Origin: Marsupella aquatica
Lineage: Eukaryota; Marchantiophyta
DNA: 64,000 nucleotides
Assembly: GCA_973895155.1 (NCBI GenBank)
Contig: OZ316895.1
Span: forward strand, 7,006,001 to 7,070,000
Direction of reading: 5' to 3'
Shown: piece by piece, positions 34,796 to 46,797 of the stretch
Layout: the number at the start of each line of letters is the position of its first letter
How positions within the stretch are numbered: position 1 is the stretch's first letter
Translations under genes and position numbers: made by a program
The notes under the pieces: generated by a model
Seen by the model: the letters and a program-made list of their open reading frames with translations, nothing else
The model's database searches: none
What the model was told of the DNA's origin: nothing

Positions 34796-37000
34796 ATCAT
34801 CCTGGTTGGTAGAACCAGCCCATTTGCCAGAGAACACAGCTTGTACCTGTAAGTAGTGGGTAATTCCAAAAGCATGAAGAAACTGAAAATTTTTAAAATT
34901 TTTATGGTGTTTAGACTGCAATTATTGCTAACTATAATTGAAACAGCATTCAAAGTTACTAAGTTCCTAAGTTACGAGTAAACTCAGTTTACGAGTTTAC
35001 TAGTTCACTGCTTTACGAGTTATGCCTTAAGAGTTGGCGACCCTGTGATTGTGACATCTTACGACTAGTTCAACGGGACTCCACAACGGATGAAGAGCTC
35101 ACCTTGAAAGGGAAGGAATGCAAGACATAGGCGCTCATTACTGACTTCTCTTCCACCTTACCTCTCAAACTTTGGCCAACTTCAACTGATATTTCAGAGA
35201 TGTCAAATGGAGGCTTCACCCTTTCTATTCCAGGATGTTGAACTCTGTTGAGTTCCTATACCATTATCCCCAAGTATATGCTGCTACCTGTAACAACTAT
35301 GATGTAATTGGGATGTACAGAGAAGCTCTTCGTATAGATTCATGCTACTTAATGAAGAGAATGCCTTTGATGTACCCTGAGAGACAACTGAGATGTCTAC
35401 CTTACTCCAGAGGATCCCCACGCCAAGCTGAGCTGATAGAGGCTACCCAGAATCGAACTATTACCCTTGTGGAGTTACTAGAACCAGAGGACATCCGACA
35501 GCAAGCTTGAAGAAGTCTTTAAGTGTTCTTAGTTAGTTTTAAGAGTAGTGCATCTTATCTGATTTTTAGAAATATGTTCTAGAGCTTTAAAATCTGTCAT
35601 ACTTCTTTAGCATATAGTCTATACTTAGGAAAGCCTTCTGGCAAAATTTGAGGCTTTTCTGAGCTACGAGTAAGAAGTTAAAAATAGTTGAATTCATCAA
35701 GTCTTTACTTTACCGCGATTACGAGTTACGAGTCAATGACTTTACGAGTTTACATCTTTACGAGTTTACGTTTTTACGAGTTTACTAGTTTAAGAGTTAC
35801 TAGTTTATGATTACGAGTTTCGACAGATTTCCGATTACGAGTTTAATAGTTTACGAGTTTACGAGTTTACTAGTTTACGAGTTCAGACTTAGTCATTTTT
35901 CTGACTTTTCACTCGCAGTTTTGTAGTTTTAAAATTTTGAGAGGTATGAAGAGGCATGTCTCTTCGACCTTGTGACCTCTCACTCAGTAGATTTTTACTA
36001 TAAGACCCCTCCACCACTAGTGTAGATTATGGTAAAGTCTAGCAATTTTTGCCTTTCCTTGGTTATCTGCCAGTTGATCATGAATGTTAAGAGTTCGAGA
36101 TCAAGCTTGACACCAGGAGAAGACTTTCCTCCTTGTGGTTTAATCCTTTGAATAAATCATGGGAAGTAAAATTCCAATTGTGTAAATCTTATGAGATATG
36201 ATGACAGATTCCTCTTTGGTGACTCATTACAATCTCCTGAGTTCTTGAAGTTAACTCACTGAGTTTAAGTCTTATTTGAAATTGATGGATTTTCTTTCAT
36301 GTTGCTTAGTACCATCTAAATGTTGAAGTAGCTACCTTTTAGATCTTATCTAAGTACCACTTAGAAAGAAAGGATAAGACATGTTGACGGCATTTTAAAA
36401 GGTACTCTAGTAAGCAATTTAGATCTGAAAAGCAATATGGATTTGTATCCTTAAGTTTTTTCATTTTGACTTATGTCTAAGGAGTAACCTTGGAAAATTC
36501 CAGACTCCCTTAGCATACTTTGAGATATTTTTCCTTGTGTTTTGTTAATCATTTCCTTTTCATTAATTTATGGTTACCCAATGCTGAGTTACCATTAAAA
36601 ACTACTCACCGCTGTGGAGTGATCTTCAAAATACCTTATTAAAGTAATCAATTCTGATTACTGTGTGTTAAAGAGAGTCCTTAAACTCTCATTTGTGTTT
36701 TTATGTATCAAATCAACCCCATCTTGTTCTTTACGGGAACGAATACCGAGTTTGAAGACCTTTAAGTGTGTTTTTGGTTCTTCATAGCAAACTACAGTAC
36801 CCATCAAAACTCTGATGATTACTCCCTAGGAAGCCAACATGTGTACCCACCGATACTCCAATGAACACTCCCTAGGAAACCAACATGTTTACTGAATGAC
36901 ATATCTCACAGCACAACTCGGTACTAGAGAATATGGACGATGAGTAATAGTGTTGTGAGAGACGGATAACAAAATCCAATGCAGGATTCCAAGTGAAGTC
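34796..37000. repeat. Intergenic stretch with clusters of TTTACGAG-type repeats
   Basis: Two clusters of the octamer acgagttt/tttacgag, with variants (actagttt, acgagtta), lie at about 34965-35030 and 35710-35887. The second has more than a dozen copies spaced about 8-16 bases apart. They flank an ORF of 91 codons (35235-35510; begins MLNSVEFLYHYPQ, hypothetical, no family) that I do not support as a gene. The rest to 37000 is AT-rich with no coding signal. A short duplicate, actccctaggaa[ga]ccaacatg, occurs at about 36822 and 36867. Confidence 0.45.
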
Positions 37001-38127
37001 GAAGGGACGTCTCCATACAATTACTTAGTTAGCCTTTAAGTGGGAGGAGAATAGTAATATGCGGTCACAAGATGAGAGTTTGAGGTGTGATCAGGAAGTG
37101 TCATATAGTAGCCGATGATGAGAGTCTGGAAACCCTGAGTCAGGGCATCTACTATGGCTGCACCCGGCATGCAACAAATCCCTGAGAGATATTCAAAGAA
37201 CAAGGGGACTGGCAAAGCCATGTTTGGGAAGCATGGTCCCAAAAGTTGAAGAACTCCGGCCACACAACCCATTGTACGTTGTATGAGAACCAATTGATCC
37301 CCATCAGAAGAATGACCAGCTTGTGGAGAATGGAGAGGCAAGAAGGCCATGAGCAGAACCAAGAATAGCAATCCATCCATGCATGCATCTAGTAACATCC
37401 CCACCTGACAAAAGAAGTCAATCCTTGTAGCATCACCAATAGAACACTATACTATGGTAATATTGAGATAATTCTAAGCTATATGAGAGTACATAGATAT
37501 AGCAACGAAACTCTTCAACACTAAAACTAGTATCTATATATAGGTCTGGAGGGGCCCATGGATAACTAATCTATACAGTATGCTAAGTGAAGAGCCAATT
37601 ATAAGTTGTATGATGGTAAAATATTGATCAAGATACTGTAGCTAAAGAGGAAGAAGAATCAGAATGAGGGTATACAATAGACTATTATTTAGACCGGAGA
37701 GGACAATTGATAAAAGATAAGAACCCAATATATGAGGCCCTGACAGTCCAACATCCAACATGTATAAAATGATAAGAAGAGAATATTGGAGACCGGGACC
37801 ACTTGGAACTCCACCGAACACAATAAGCCATGAGAGCCATCTCCAAAGAATATAACATCACCAAGCAGCTGCATCTTGGGCCAGAGCCCAAACCAATATA
37901 TATGTAGCCACCACCACCAGCCAACAAAGCTGCCAACATCAGCAACAACTCCCAGTGAGATCCGAGCCGAGGAACAAGGAGCAGCCAGACAACAGAGCAC
38001 AGGGGGATGGCACAAACTACAGAGCATGGGAATACTTGGGGGGAGAGAAAGGAGAAGAATGGACATCCAAGCAACAGATGTGGCCCATGGCTGAACGGAG
38101 ATTGTCACTAGGAGAATATGCTATATA

Positions 38128-38660
38128 CTAGGAGAGATTCCAGAAATACTGGGTGGAAACGAGGAGAGGAAATAAAATATGCATGACACCAGTGAAAAAG
38201 AGATTTGCATGAAAAAGAGTGGCCCATTCAGAATGCAGGTCATTAATGATTCGAACAGCCCAACGAGCCAACAGGGCTGATGGTTGAGGGTGAACATCCT
38301 TAAATCCAAGCCCTCCATCTTGTTTCCTGCCACACAACCATTCCCAGGATACCAGGGGAGTTTTCCTTTCTTTGTCCTTATTGAACCCCCCCAAATGAAG
38401 TCTTAACACATCTTTTGAATCATATCACTAAGAGTGCATGAAAAGTTAGTGTACATCATGTGGTAAACCGTCATAGAGAGCAATACCTGCTTTACCAAAA
38501 GAACACGTCCAGTGAAAGAGAAACTTTTGTTAGACCAATTAGCAAGCTGGTGATGCAATTTCTTCATACAAAAATCCTGGAATTGTACTCTGGACAAATC
38601 CTGACCAAATGGGGCACCCAGATAGTTGGATACATGCCCTGGGTATGATCCCTTGTACAC
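38128..38660 (-). pseudogene. LINE (non-LTR) reverse transcriptase C-terminal remnant
   Basis: Two overlapping minus-strand frames carry the conserved region just after the RT core of plant LINEs: VSNYLGAPFGQDLS, KKLHHQLANWSNKSFSFTGR, VLLVKQVLLSM, and then, in the next frame, PLVSWEWLCGRKQDGGLGFKD and ALLARWAVRIINDLHSEWA. A frameshift near 38405 and the lack of any upstream RT core or endonuclease show a 5'-truncated dead copy, as is usual for LINEs. Sequence further left (37036-38127) may be its 3' part, but no RNase H motif was found there. Confidence 0.7.
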
Positions 38661-38760
38661 TTAGGCCACTTGTGGCTTCTTTTGCCTTCTGGCCTGCTGG
38701 GTCCCCTCTTCCGTGAGGTCACGCAGAATAAATGCTAATTTAAAAATAATAATTAAAACA

Positions 38761-38838
38761 ATATATTGGGTAGTTTGGGGGACAAGGTAATAAAAAGCTA
38801 ATATTGGGTAGTTTGGGGGAAAACTTAGTAAACAGCTG
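38761..38838. repeat. Short direct repeat of about 38 bp
   Basis: atattgggtagtttggggga is present at 38761 and again at 38799, each followed by a similar purine-rich tail (caaggtaataaaaagct and aaacttagtaaacagct). It is a two-copy tandem repeat of unknown origin. Confidence 0.55.
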
Positions 38839-39317
38839 TATTTGAAAATGGCCCCATGAAGGATGGTAGAAAATTTCATTGTAGAAAACGGCCCAGAACT
38901 TTACAACATGCCCATATCCGATTGTGACCACATAGGTTTGGTGACGGACCTGGTTTTTTGTACAGTTCTACTTATTAATTTCCCTTCTCTCGTCCGCTCA
39001 CTATCTTTCACAAGTGGATTTCTGCTGGACACGTGACCTCCTCTCATCAGTACTCTCCTCTACAGCCTCCAATCTCGAGTTGAATTTCTGTTTTCTCTTC
39101 GAATCTCTTCCAATGTAGATCAGGACACGAAGGAGCACCATGACTGCTGCCGTTGTGTGCGAACAAGCAGACCGTCGCACTCGATAAACCCACTCGAAGA
39201 AAATATGCAGAGCCGAATCCTCCCCCTCCTGTATTTCTTCTTCCTGTTCCGAATTCTGACTGATCAGCCTCAATACCGGTTTTCAGTGCAATCGAGTTGA
39301 GCTCAGTTGAGTTGGGT

Positions 39318-39356
39318 TCCATTGGAGTGGAGTGGAGTGGAGTGAAGTGGAGTGGA
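39318..39356. repeat. GAGTG/GGAGT microsatellite
   Basis: Six to seven imperfect copies of gtgga/gagtg (attggagtggagtggagtggagtgaagtggagtgg). It lies just upstream of a small plus-strand ORF. Confidence 0.7.
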
Positions 39357-39376
39357 ATTTGATTCAACATAAGAGA

Positions 39377-39583
39377 ATGGGCTCGTCGAAGTCAACAGTG
39401 GCAGCGTCCAGCGAGTATGAGGCACAAATGGGATTGCGAGCTCTGCACACAACTGTACTCCCAGACTGGCTGATTTGGCTTGGCACCGGGCATCTGCTCG
39501 CGTCTCGCCTGAAGGAGCTCACGCAGCCCACTGGAGAGAAGCAGCAGCTCCAACAGCTCCTGCAATTCGCTCAATGTCTGTGA
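39377..39583 (+). CDS. Small hypothetical ORF, 68 codons
   Basis: ATG at 39377 (MGSSKSTVAASSEYEAQMGL...) to TGA at 39583, ending with a Gln-rich helix (EKQQLQQLLQFAQ). No family recognised. It could be a small gene, an upstream ORF of the PPR transcript, or chance. An overlapping minus-strand frame (39001-39370) is equally unsupported. Confidence 0.2.
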   Translation: MGSSKSTVAASSEYEAQMGLRALHTTVLPDWLIWLGTGHLLASRLKELTQPTGEKQQLQQLLQFAQCL

Positions 39584-42509
39584 GCAACCAGTACATGTGA
39601 ATATGTGTTTGTGCAGGCTTCCAAAATGTGCTTTCAATGAACAAACTGAAGAGTTATTTTTTAATGCATGCTGCTCTTGGTAGCATCCATAGGTAGGTGA
39701 TGTGGTCGAGAAAATCTTTAAGAATACAGCTCAGGCATATATTCTTTGTCGAAATTGATAGTTATTGTGAACTCCTTCCTCCACTTGTGTTCCCCTGTCC
39801 TCTCCTGTTCCCTTTAATTCAGTCCTTTCCGTTCAACATTAATGTTTCATCTCCCCATCCTGCTTCACGTCCTGCTCAATTCTTGGATGATGTCTCCTGC
39901 TGCCTGCAATTATCCGCATTTGCCTTGTTTCGTCAGACATGCTAAACTTTAAAGGATATCACCGTTTAGGAGATTCTCTTGTTTCCCATCACAATCTAGA
40001 TCAATTTTGTGCCCACTTGCATAAACTCCTTGTTCTGGATGATTGAATTCTCGAGCTTTCTGCCGAATTTGCTACTTATACGGTCTGCCGATCACTTGTA
40101 CACAAGTTCTTCTTGAAGAACTGTCGTCACGTTTTCGTGTGGTATGCAGGACAATTTGGTTCGAAAGGGTTCTTTCGTGGAGTGCGATAAACAAGGACCC
40201 AGCTGTGTGTGGCTGCCTGCTTACGAATCAGTGATCTCTGTGAGGTTTGCTCTACCACTTTTACACGGTCTCTATACTCTATGTTCTTCTACGTTTGAAC
40301 CCTAAATTGCTGGGCAACAATACTTCTCAACTCTTACACTTCAATAAAAAATAGTCATAGGAACAAAGAGATCGACAGACAGGGTTCCTTTGCCCCATAG
40401 CTTCGCAACTCCACTGCATAAAACGATGACGTGCTCTCCAACAACTCGTAGGAGCCAGCTTAATGGGAGTGGGAGCATCGTACTGCCACGTTTTGAGGGC
40501 ATGTACAAAGCCCGTCACTCGAAGTAAATGTACATTGCTCGAAACGATCATTCTGAGAAATGATCAAAAAATAAAATAATCCAAAGGACAATGACTATCA
40601 CTCAGAGTGCCGATGAACCCCTGCTTTGCAATCCTAAAGAAGGAGAGATGGAAACAGAGGTGGGACTACTACAACAGAACTGAAGATGGTGTGGGAGAGT
40701 GCAAAGGATTGGTAGCCTCCGTAGAGACTGAGGGAGACCGCAATGCCAAGCTACCTTCCCTCGAACTTACACTCCCTTCCCGAGACCGAACAGCGCTACG
40801 GACCATACGGGGGTGCCCAAGGAAGCGGGACAGAATGTCCTTTTCAGCCTGGGATACTTTTTCGTCTCCTCATCCTGGTTCAAGTCCTGCTCAATTCTTG
40901 GATAATGTGTCTTGATACTACTATGCTTCTAAGGGTACCTCCGACTGTTCCGTTGAGCTGAGATTCCTCTGCTCGGGTAAGATTTCCTCACAGAGTCTTC
41001 CCCTAGAGAATTTTCTTTCCTTAGCTCACGAGGAAGGAATGACGAGACTTGAAATTTGAGGGCTCTGCAACATTTTACTTTGTGGACTGATTGAACGTTT
41101 GTGAACAGGTAAGATTATATTTCTCACATCTGTATAATTAAGCTCTTTATTCCCGAAACGAGAGCAGAGCTTACTCGATGGAAATTTTGGATATGGGCCG
41201 TTTTAGGCAACATTCCACAGCCAGGTATGCCTCTTTAATGCCTCTTTAATTTGACTTTCCGTGCTAGCGCAGACGAGCCTTGGTCCCAATTCCGTTTATA
41301 TTCTGCCGATTTTTCGGAAACTAACATTTCGCGTTCGATTAAGTTTGTATGCATGTCACTTTGTTGGATTGTGGTGCAACCAAACTACCTTGAATACATT
41401 CTGAACGAAGACGTTTCATTTGCAGGGTTCATCCTTCGTCTTCCGGTTGGATTGGTATTGGCACCAGCCAGTGTCATTGTACAAGGCCTTCAGGTAATAA
41501 GACTGCCGAGCGATTTCAACGTTGTGATTACCTACTTTTAAACAAAAACCCCGCGTTTCAGCACTGCGGTGTGACATTTAGGGTTACATGAGTTTCCTGC
41601 TATGAGACTTATGTGACGAAGACTTGAATTTCCAGTTTGATTCTTTTTTCATCTGGAAGGAAGTATAGGGAGGGGGGCCACTATCACATTGATGTCGTAT
41701 GTGTCCTGGCTCAATGGATTCCGTAGAGCCAATTTAAAGAACGTTGCATAGGCGTTATTCTGAATTGTAGGAGAGGGAAGGGGAGGGATTTCACATTCAT
41801 GTCATCTGTTTCTAATGCCAATGAATTCTATAGAGCCAGTGTCAGGTATGCTGGATAGGCTTTTGTTCTGAGTTGTGGTCTCTTTTCAATAACCTGAGAT
41901 CGTTGCAGCAAGGTTATAATTAGACAGGGTAGGCAACTTACAAATGAACGCCTGTCAAGGTGCCCTAATCGTCTATACTATAAACAAACCAATGATAACA
42001 TTCGACTGATTGTGAAGTTATTAGTGTCAATTTGATAGGCTCTTGACTCTCTCATTTCTATGCTTACTGTGAGATACCGGAGTATGAACGAGCTTATTGA
42101 TACTTGAGCTACCTGGATATGCCTTCCACAACTATTTTTCAGATTCTACTCTAAGATCATTGCATACTTGACAGGTAGCCATTACTCTCAACTGACAAGG
42201 AGTCATACAACTTTTGCAAGTTATCTGTACCAAAGATCACAGCAGAGCAAGGGACACAAGAAAATACATCTTTGGACGGAGGTAGGCTTGCATCCTACCC
42301 GTAGGACTCAAGAAACCTACCGGCCTGCTATCGATTTCTGAACATTTCGTTTTGGAAATATCGTTGCAGTCCTTAGGAAATAAAAGCAACTTCAGTGCAC
42401 CTCGTCGAACCTCCTGGATTTTATCCTGGTATCAGTCAGGCTTTCTAGATCTGATCGCGAGTTGTGGTGCTGACAGGGGAAGACTAGAGCACCTGAGTTT
42501 AATCATAAG
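39584..42509. other. Noncoding stretch upstream of the PPR gene
   Basis: No coding region supported. A segment of about 55 bp containing tcctgctcaattcttgga is present twice (about 39850-39905 and 40865-40915), a diverged direct duplication. Short ORFs (40607-40915, 41251-41541) have no recognisable features. The last part probably includes the promoter and 5' untranslated region of the PPR gene. Confidence 0.4.
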
Positions 42510-45500
42510 ATGACAAGGAAAGCACTTTGGGTGGATGGGTGGTCAACTCCAGCGTGCGTTAAGTCAAGGGCAAATTTGAATACTCAGTGCAAATTGCACT
42601 CGCGTGCTAGTTATGGCACAAGAGATTGGTCTCAAGTCACTGCAAAAGGGAATAGCAGTAGGCGCATGCATGATGCTGACACCACAAGTGAAGCGATTGC
42701 TGCTTTGAAGGATCGTCTCCGACGAGGCATTGCTATAGACTCGTCCACATATGTTAAAGCTCTGCAAATGTGCTCGAAACAGAAAGACCTTTTAGCGGCC
42801 ACTTTGGTGCACGGCCACATCATCCAAAGTGGAATGGATAAGAATCCAAATGTGGCTGTAACCCTCCTGAATGTGTATATAAAATGTGGGGCATTGTTGG
42901 ATGCACGTCGAGTTTTTGATCAACTTCAGAAGAAGAGTGTCATTACTTGGAACGCGATGATAGGAGGGTATGCTAACAGTGATCATGCTCAATCTGTACC
43001 AGAACTTTTCAATCAAATGCGTCAAGAAGGCGTGCAGCCTAATGAGATCACATATCTGAGCATACTCAAGGCATGTGCCAGCCCTGTAGCTCTAAAATGG
43101 GGAAAGGAAGTTCATGTGTATATTCGACAGGCTGGATTTGAATCAGACCTGCGTGTAGGGTCTGCCGTCTTACAGATGTATGCAAAATGTGGGTGCATCA
43201 CCGAGGCAACGAAAGTTTTTGAAAAATTGACCAATCGAAATGTCATTACATGGAATGTTATGATTCGAGCATATGCAGAACGTGGTCGTGGTGTCGAAGC
43301 ATATAAACTGTTTCTCCAAATGAGACGTGAAGGCTTCGAGCCCGATGCAATCACTTATGTGAGCATCCTGAATGCATCTGCAAGTGCCGGAGCTTTGGAG
43401 TGGGTGAAGGACGTTCATGTCTATGCTAGCAAAGCGGGACTTGAGTCAGATTTGCGTGTGGGCAGTGCCCTGGTTCACATGTATGGAAAGAGTGGCAGTA
43501 TCGAAGACGCCCGACTTGTTTTTGACAGAATGGAGAAACGCGATCTAGTCACATGGAATGTAATGATCGGTGGTCTTGCACAGCATGGATTTGGGCACAA
43601 AGCATATCGACTGTTTCTTCAAATGAGACGTGAAGGCCTGGAACCCGACGCATTCACTTATGCTAGTATTCTCAATGCATCTGCAAGTGAGGGAGCTTTG
43701 GAATGGGTGAAGGAAGTTCATGCCCATGCTAGCAAAGCGGGACTAGAGTCAGATTTGCGTGTGGGCAATGCGCTGGTTCACATGTATGCAAAGAGTGGCA
43801 GTATAGATGACGCCCGACTTGTTTTTGACAGAATGGAAAAACGCAGCGTTGTCACATGGACTGTGATGATCGGTGGACTTGCACAATATGGATTTGGCCA
43901 TGAAGCTTACCGACTATTTCTCCAAATGAGGCGTGAAGGCTTGGAACCAAATGCAATCACTTACGCTAGTATTCTCAATGCATCGGCAAGTGAGGGGGCT
44001 TTAGAATGGGTGAAGGACGTCCATAAGCATGCTAGCAGAGCAAGACTGGAGTCAGATTTGCGTGTGGGCAGTGCGCTGATTCACATGTATGCAAAGAGCG
44101 CCAGCATAGATGACGCACGACTTGTTTTTGACAGAATGGAGAAACGCAATGTAGTCACATGGAATGTAATGATTGCTGGACTTGCACAACATGGATTTGG
44201 GCATGAAGCATATCGACTGTTTCTCCAAATGAGGCGTGACGGCTTCGAACCCAATGCAATCACTTATGTAGGCATCCTGAATGCATCTGCAAGTGCCGGG
44301 GCTTTGGAGTGGGTGAAGGACGTTCATGTTTATGCTAGGGAAGCGGGACTGGAGTCAGATTTGCGTGTGGGCAATTCACTGGTTCACATGTATGCAGAGA
44401 GTGGCAGTATAGATGACGCGCGACTTGTTTTTGACAGAATGGAGAAACGCGATGTAGTCACATGGAATGTCATGATCGGTGGACTTGCACAACAAGGATT
44501 TGGGCATGAAGCATATCGACTGTTTCTCCAAATGAGACGTGAAGGCTTGGAACCAGATGCAATCACTTACGCTAGTGTTCTCAATGCATCTGCAAGTGAG
44601 GGGGCTTTGGAATGGGTGAGGGGAATTCATGGCTATGCTAGCAAAGCGGGACTGTTGTCAGATTTGCGTGTGGGCAATGCGCTGGTTCACATGTATGCAA
44701 AGAGTGGCAGTATAGATGACGCCCGACTTGTTTTTGACAGAATGGGGAAACGCGATATAGTCACGTGGAATGTATTGATCGGTGGACTTGCACAACATGG
44801 ATTTGGGCATGAAGCATATCGACTGTTGCTCCAAATGAGTCGTGAAGGCTTGAAACCAGATGCATTCACTTATACTAGTATTCTCAATGCATCTGCAAGT
44901 GAGGGGGCTTTGGAATGGGTGAGGGAAGTTCATGGCCTTGCTAGGAAAGCGGGACTGGAGTCAGATTTGCATGTGGGCAATGCACTGGTGCACATGTATG
45001 CAAAGAGTGGCAGTATCGATGACGCCCGATTTGTTTTTGACAGAATGCAGAAACGCGATGTAGTCACATGGAATGTATTGATCGGTGGACTTGCACAACA
45101 TGGATTTGGGCATGAAGCATATCGACTGTTTCTCCAAATGAGTCGTGAAGGCTTGAAACCAGATGCATTCACTTATACTAGTATTCTCAACGCATCTGCA
45201 AGTGAGGGGGCTTTGGAATGGGTGAGGAAAGTTCATGACCATGCTAGCAAAGCGGGACTGCAGTCACATTTGCGTGTGGGCAATTCACTAGTTCACATGT
45301 ATGCAGAGAGTGGCAGTGTAGATGATGCCCGACTTGTCTTCGACAGAATGGAGAAACGCGATGTTGTCACATGGAATGTAATGATTGGTGGACTTGCACA
45401 ACATGGATGTGGGAATGAAGCCCTCGATCTCTTCAGGAAAATGACCACAGACGATGTGAAGCCCAACAGTTATTCATTCGTGGCAGTGTTGTCAGCCTGT

Positions 45501-46286
45501 TGTCACGGAGGCCTTGTTGATGAGGGCCGAAGTCTCTTTTCAGCTATGACGCAAGATTATGCTGTCGAGCCCCACATGGTCCATTACAACTGCATGGTGG
45601 ATCTTCTTGGTCGGGCTGGACATTTGGAGGAAGCAAAGCTCTTCATTAGTGACATGCCAGTTGAACCGAATGCAGTAACTTGGAAAGCCTTACTTGGGGC
45701 TTGTAGAACTTACGGGAATGTGGAGTTGGGCGAATTTGCTGCTAAAGAGCTTCTGAAGTTGGAACCCAATGATGCCTCTACATATGTGCTCCTCTCCAAC
45801 ATCTATGCGGCAGCTGGTAAGTGGGAGAAGAAGTCTTTGGTGCGAACCTTGATGCAAAAGGGAGGTGTTCGAAAGGAGCCAGGATGTAGCTGGATTGAAG
45901 TTGACAAGAAGATCCATACATTTGTTGTAGGGGATAGATCTCACCCAGAAGCAAAGGCCATATACTCTGAGCTTTATAAATTGACTGAAAAACTGAAGGC
46001 TCAAGGCTACATTCCGGATACCCGACTTGTGTTGCATGATATCCATGATGAGGATAAGGAATTAGCTCTTTGCTCTCATAGTGAGAAGTTGGCTATTGCT
46101 TACGGACTTATGCACATACCTGCGGGAAAAACAATTCGTGTATGGAAGAACCTTCGGGTGTGTTCAGATTGCCATACCGCAACCAAGTTTATTTCTAAGG
46201 TAACTGGACGCGAGATTGTAGCTAGGGATGCCAATCGCTTTCACCATTTTAAAGATGGCATATGTTCTTGTGGCGATTACTGGTGA
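42510..46286 (+). CDS. PLS-class PPR protein with E and DYW domains (C-to-U RNA editing factor)
   Basis: One exon, 1258 residues, ATG 42510 to TGA. The N-terminus (about 60 residues) is basic and Ser/Thr-rich, fitting an organelle transit peptide. From about residue 75 run PPR motifs in P-L-S triplets, each about 101 residues. After one or two diverged triplets come seven nearly identical ones, recognisable by GALEWV[KR]xVH, LVHMYAKSGSIDDARLVFDRM and WNVMIGGLAQHGFGHEAYRLF. Then follow the E region (GLVDEGRSLFSAM, WKALLGACRTYGNVELGE) and a complete DYW domain: GCSWIEVDKKIHTF, HSEKLAIAYG (HxE, zinc and catalysis), CSDCH, and the terminal CSCGDYW. DYW proteins bind organellar transcripts by the PPR code and deaminate cytidine. 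All DYW residues expected for activity are present. The repeat style resembles moss PPR-DYW proteins. Confidence 0.93.
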   Translation: MTRKALWVDGWSTPACVKSRANLNTQCKLHSRASYGTRDWSQVTAKGNSSRRMHDADTTSEAIAALKDRLRRGIAIDSSTYVKALQMCSKQKDLLAATLVHGHIIQSGMDKNPNVAVTLLNVYIKCGALLDARRVFDQLQKKSVITWNAMIGGYANSDHAQSVPELFNQMRQEGVQPNEITYLSILKACASPVALKWGKEVHVYIRQAGFESDLRVGSAVLQMYAKCGCITEATKVFEKLTNRNVITWNVMIRAYAERGRGVEAYKLFLQMRREGFEPDAITYVSILNASASAGALEWVKDVHVYASKAGLESDLRVGSALVHMYGKSGSIEDARLVFDRMEKRDLVTWNVMIGGLAQHGFGHKAYRLFLQMRREGLEPDAFTYASILNASASEGALEWVKEVHAHASKAGLESDLRVGNALVHMYAKSGSIDDARLVFDRMEKRSVVTWTVMIGGLAQYGFGHEAYRLFLQMRREGLEPNAITYASILNASASEGALEWVKDVHKHASRARLESDLRVGSALIHMYAKSASIDDARLVFDRMEKRNVVTWNVMIAGLAQHGFGHEAYRLFLQMRRDGFEPNAITYVGILNASASAGALEWVKDVHVYAREAGLESDLRVGNSLVHMYAESGSIDDARLVFDRMEKRDVVTWNVMIGGLAQQGFGHEAYRLFLQMRREGLEPDAITYASVLNASASEGALEWVRGIHGYASKAGLLSDLRVGNALVHMYAKSGSIDDARLVFDRMGKRDIVTWNVLIGGLAQHGFGHEAYRLLLQMSREGLKPDAFTYTSILNASASEGALEWVREVHGLARKAGLESDLHVGNALVHMYAKSGSIDDARFVFDRMQKRDVVTWNVLIGGLAQHGFGHEAYRLFLQMSREGLKPDAFTYTSILNASASEGALEWVRKVHDHASKAGLQSHLRVGNSLVHMYAESGSVDDARLVFDRMEKRDVVTWNVMIGGLAQHGCGNEALDLFRKMTTDDVKPNSYSFVAVLSACCHGGLVDEGRSLFSAMTQDYAVEPHMVHYNCMVDLLGRAGHLEEAKLFISDMPVEPNAVTWKALLGACRTYGNVELGEFAAKELLKLEPNDASTYVLLSNIYAAAGKWEKKSLVRTLMQKGGVRKEPGCSWIEVDKKIHTFVVGDRSHPEAKAIYSELYKLTEKLKAQGYIPDTRLVLHDIHDEDKELALCSHSEKLAIAYGLMHIPAGKTIRVWKNLRVCSDCHTATKFISKVTGREIVARDANRFHHFKDGICSCGDYW
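43290..45415 (+). repeat. Seven tandem 303-bp units inside the PPR gene
   Basis: Landmarks such as agcatatcgactgtt recur every 303 bp (for example 43601 and its counterpart at 43904). Each unit codes one P-L-S triplet. Units differ by scattered substitutions, several of them in residues that set RNA specificity. High identity points to recent tandem duplication or gene conversion. Confidence 0.85.
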
Positions 46287-46797
46287 CCAGATTAAAAGTG
46301 TTCAATAGTGACTGGACAGCAAGACTCACTCATGCCCATCTGTCTTTCTGTTCCAATCCTAAGCTTTGTGATTTCAACCCTATGCGTGTTGTGTTTGCTG
46401 GAAGATGGTAGGTGGAACCAAGAAGACTTTCAGAGCCTTCTAAGTCAGAAGCTCGGCAAGAATCTATATCCTTCCAAATCTTTGAACTCGGATGGAATCC
46501 CAAAATGCCCTTTGTATGAAAGTTGGTCACTCGAGTAATGGGACCCCACTGCACACTTACGGTATTCCAGGGTAGGGTAACCATGGTAGAGTATTTTTGC
46601 ACAAAACACATAGAAAATCAGGAGAGGAATAAGAGACAGTACCTGGGAGGGGAGAAGACAACTTGGTTCGGTCTTCGTGTGACGAATAAGCTCTTTGCTG
46701 ACCAAACCTGGTTTACCTTAAACCCATGTCATCCTCGTTAAAATGCACCATTTCCATAGATCATTTTAAGAATCATATCCCAGCAACACCATTGGGT

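Noticed and set aside
35440-35475. tRNA-like text (ctacccagaatcgaac)
   Set aside because: No cloverleaf or A/B boxes could be arranged around it.
35711-35887. CRISPR-like array in the TTTACGAG region
   Set aside because: Units are 8 bases with irregular spacing and no unique spacers; the genome is eukaryotic.
37036-38127. Minus-strand ORFs of 78-139 codons to the left of the LINE remnant
   Set aside because: Very rich in Leu/Ser/Cys/Trp with no RNase H or zinc motif; not supported as coding.
44052-45242. Serial minus-strand ORFs of 60-93 codons in the PPR gene
   Set aside because: They repeat every 303 bp and are antisense shadows of the PPR units.
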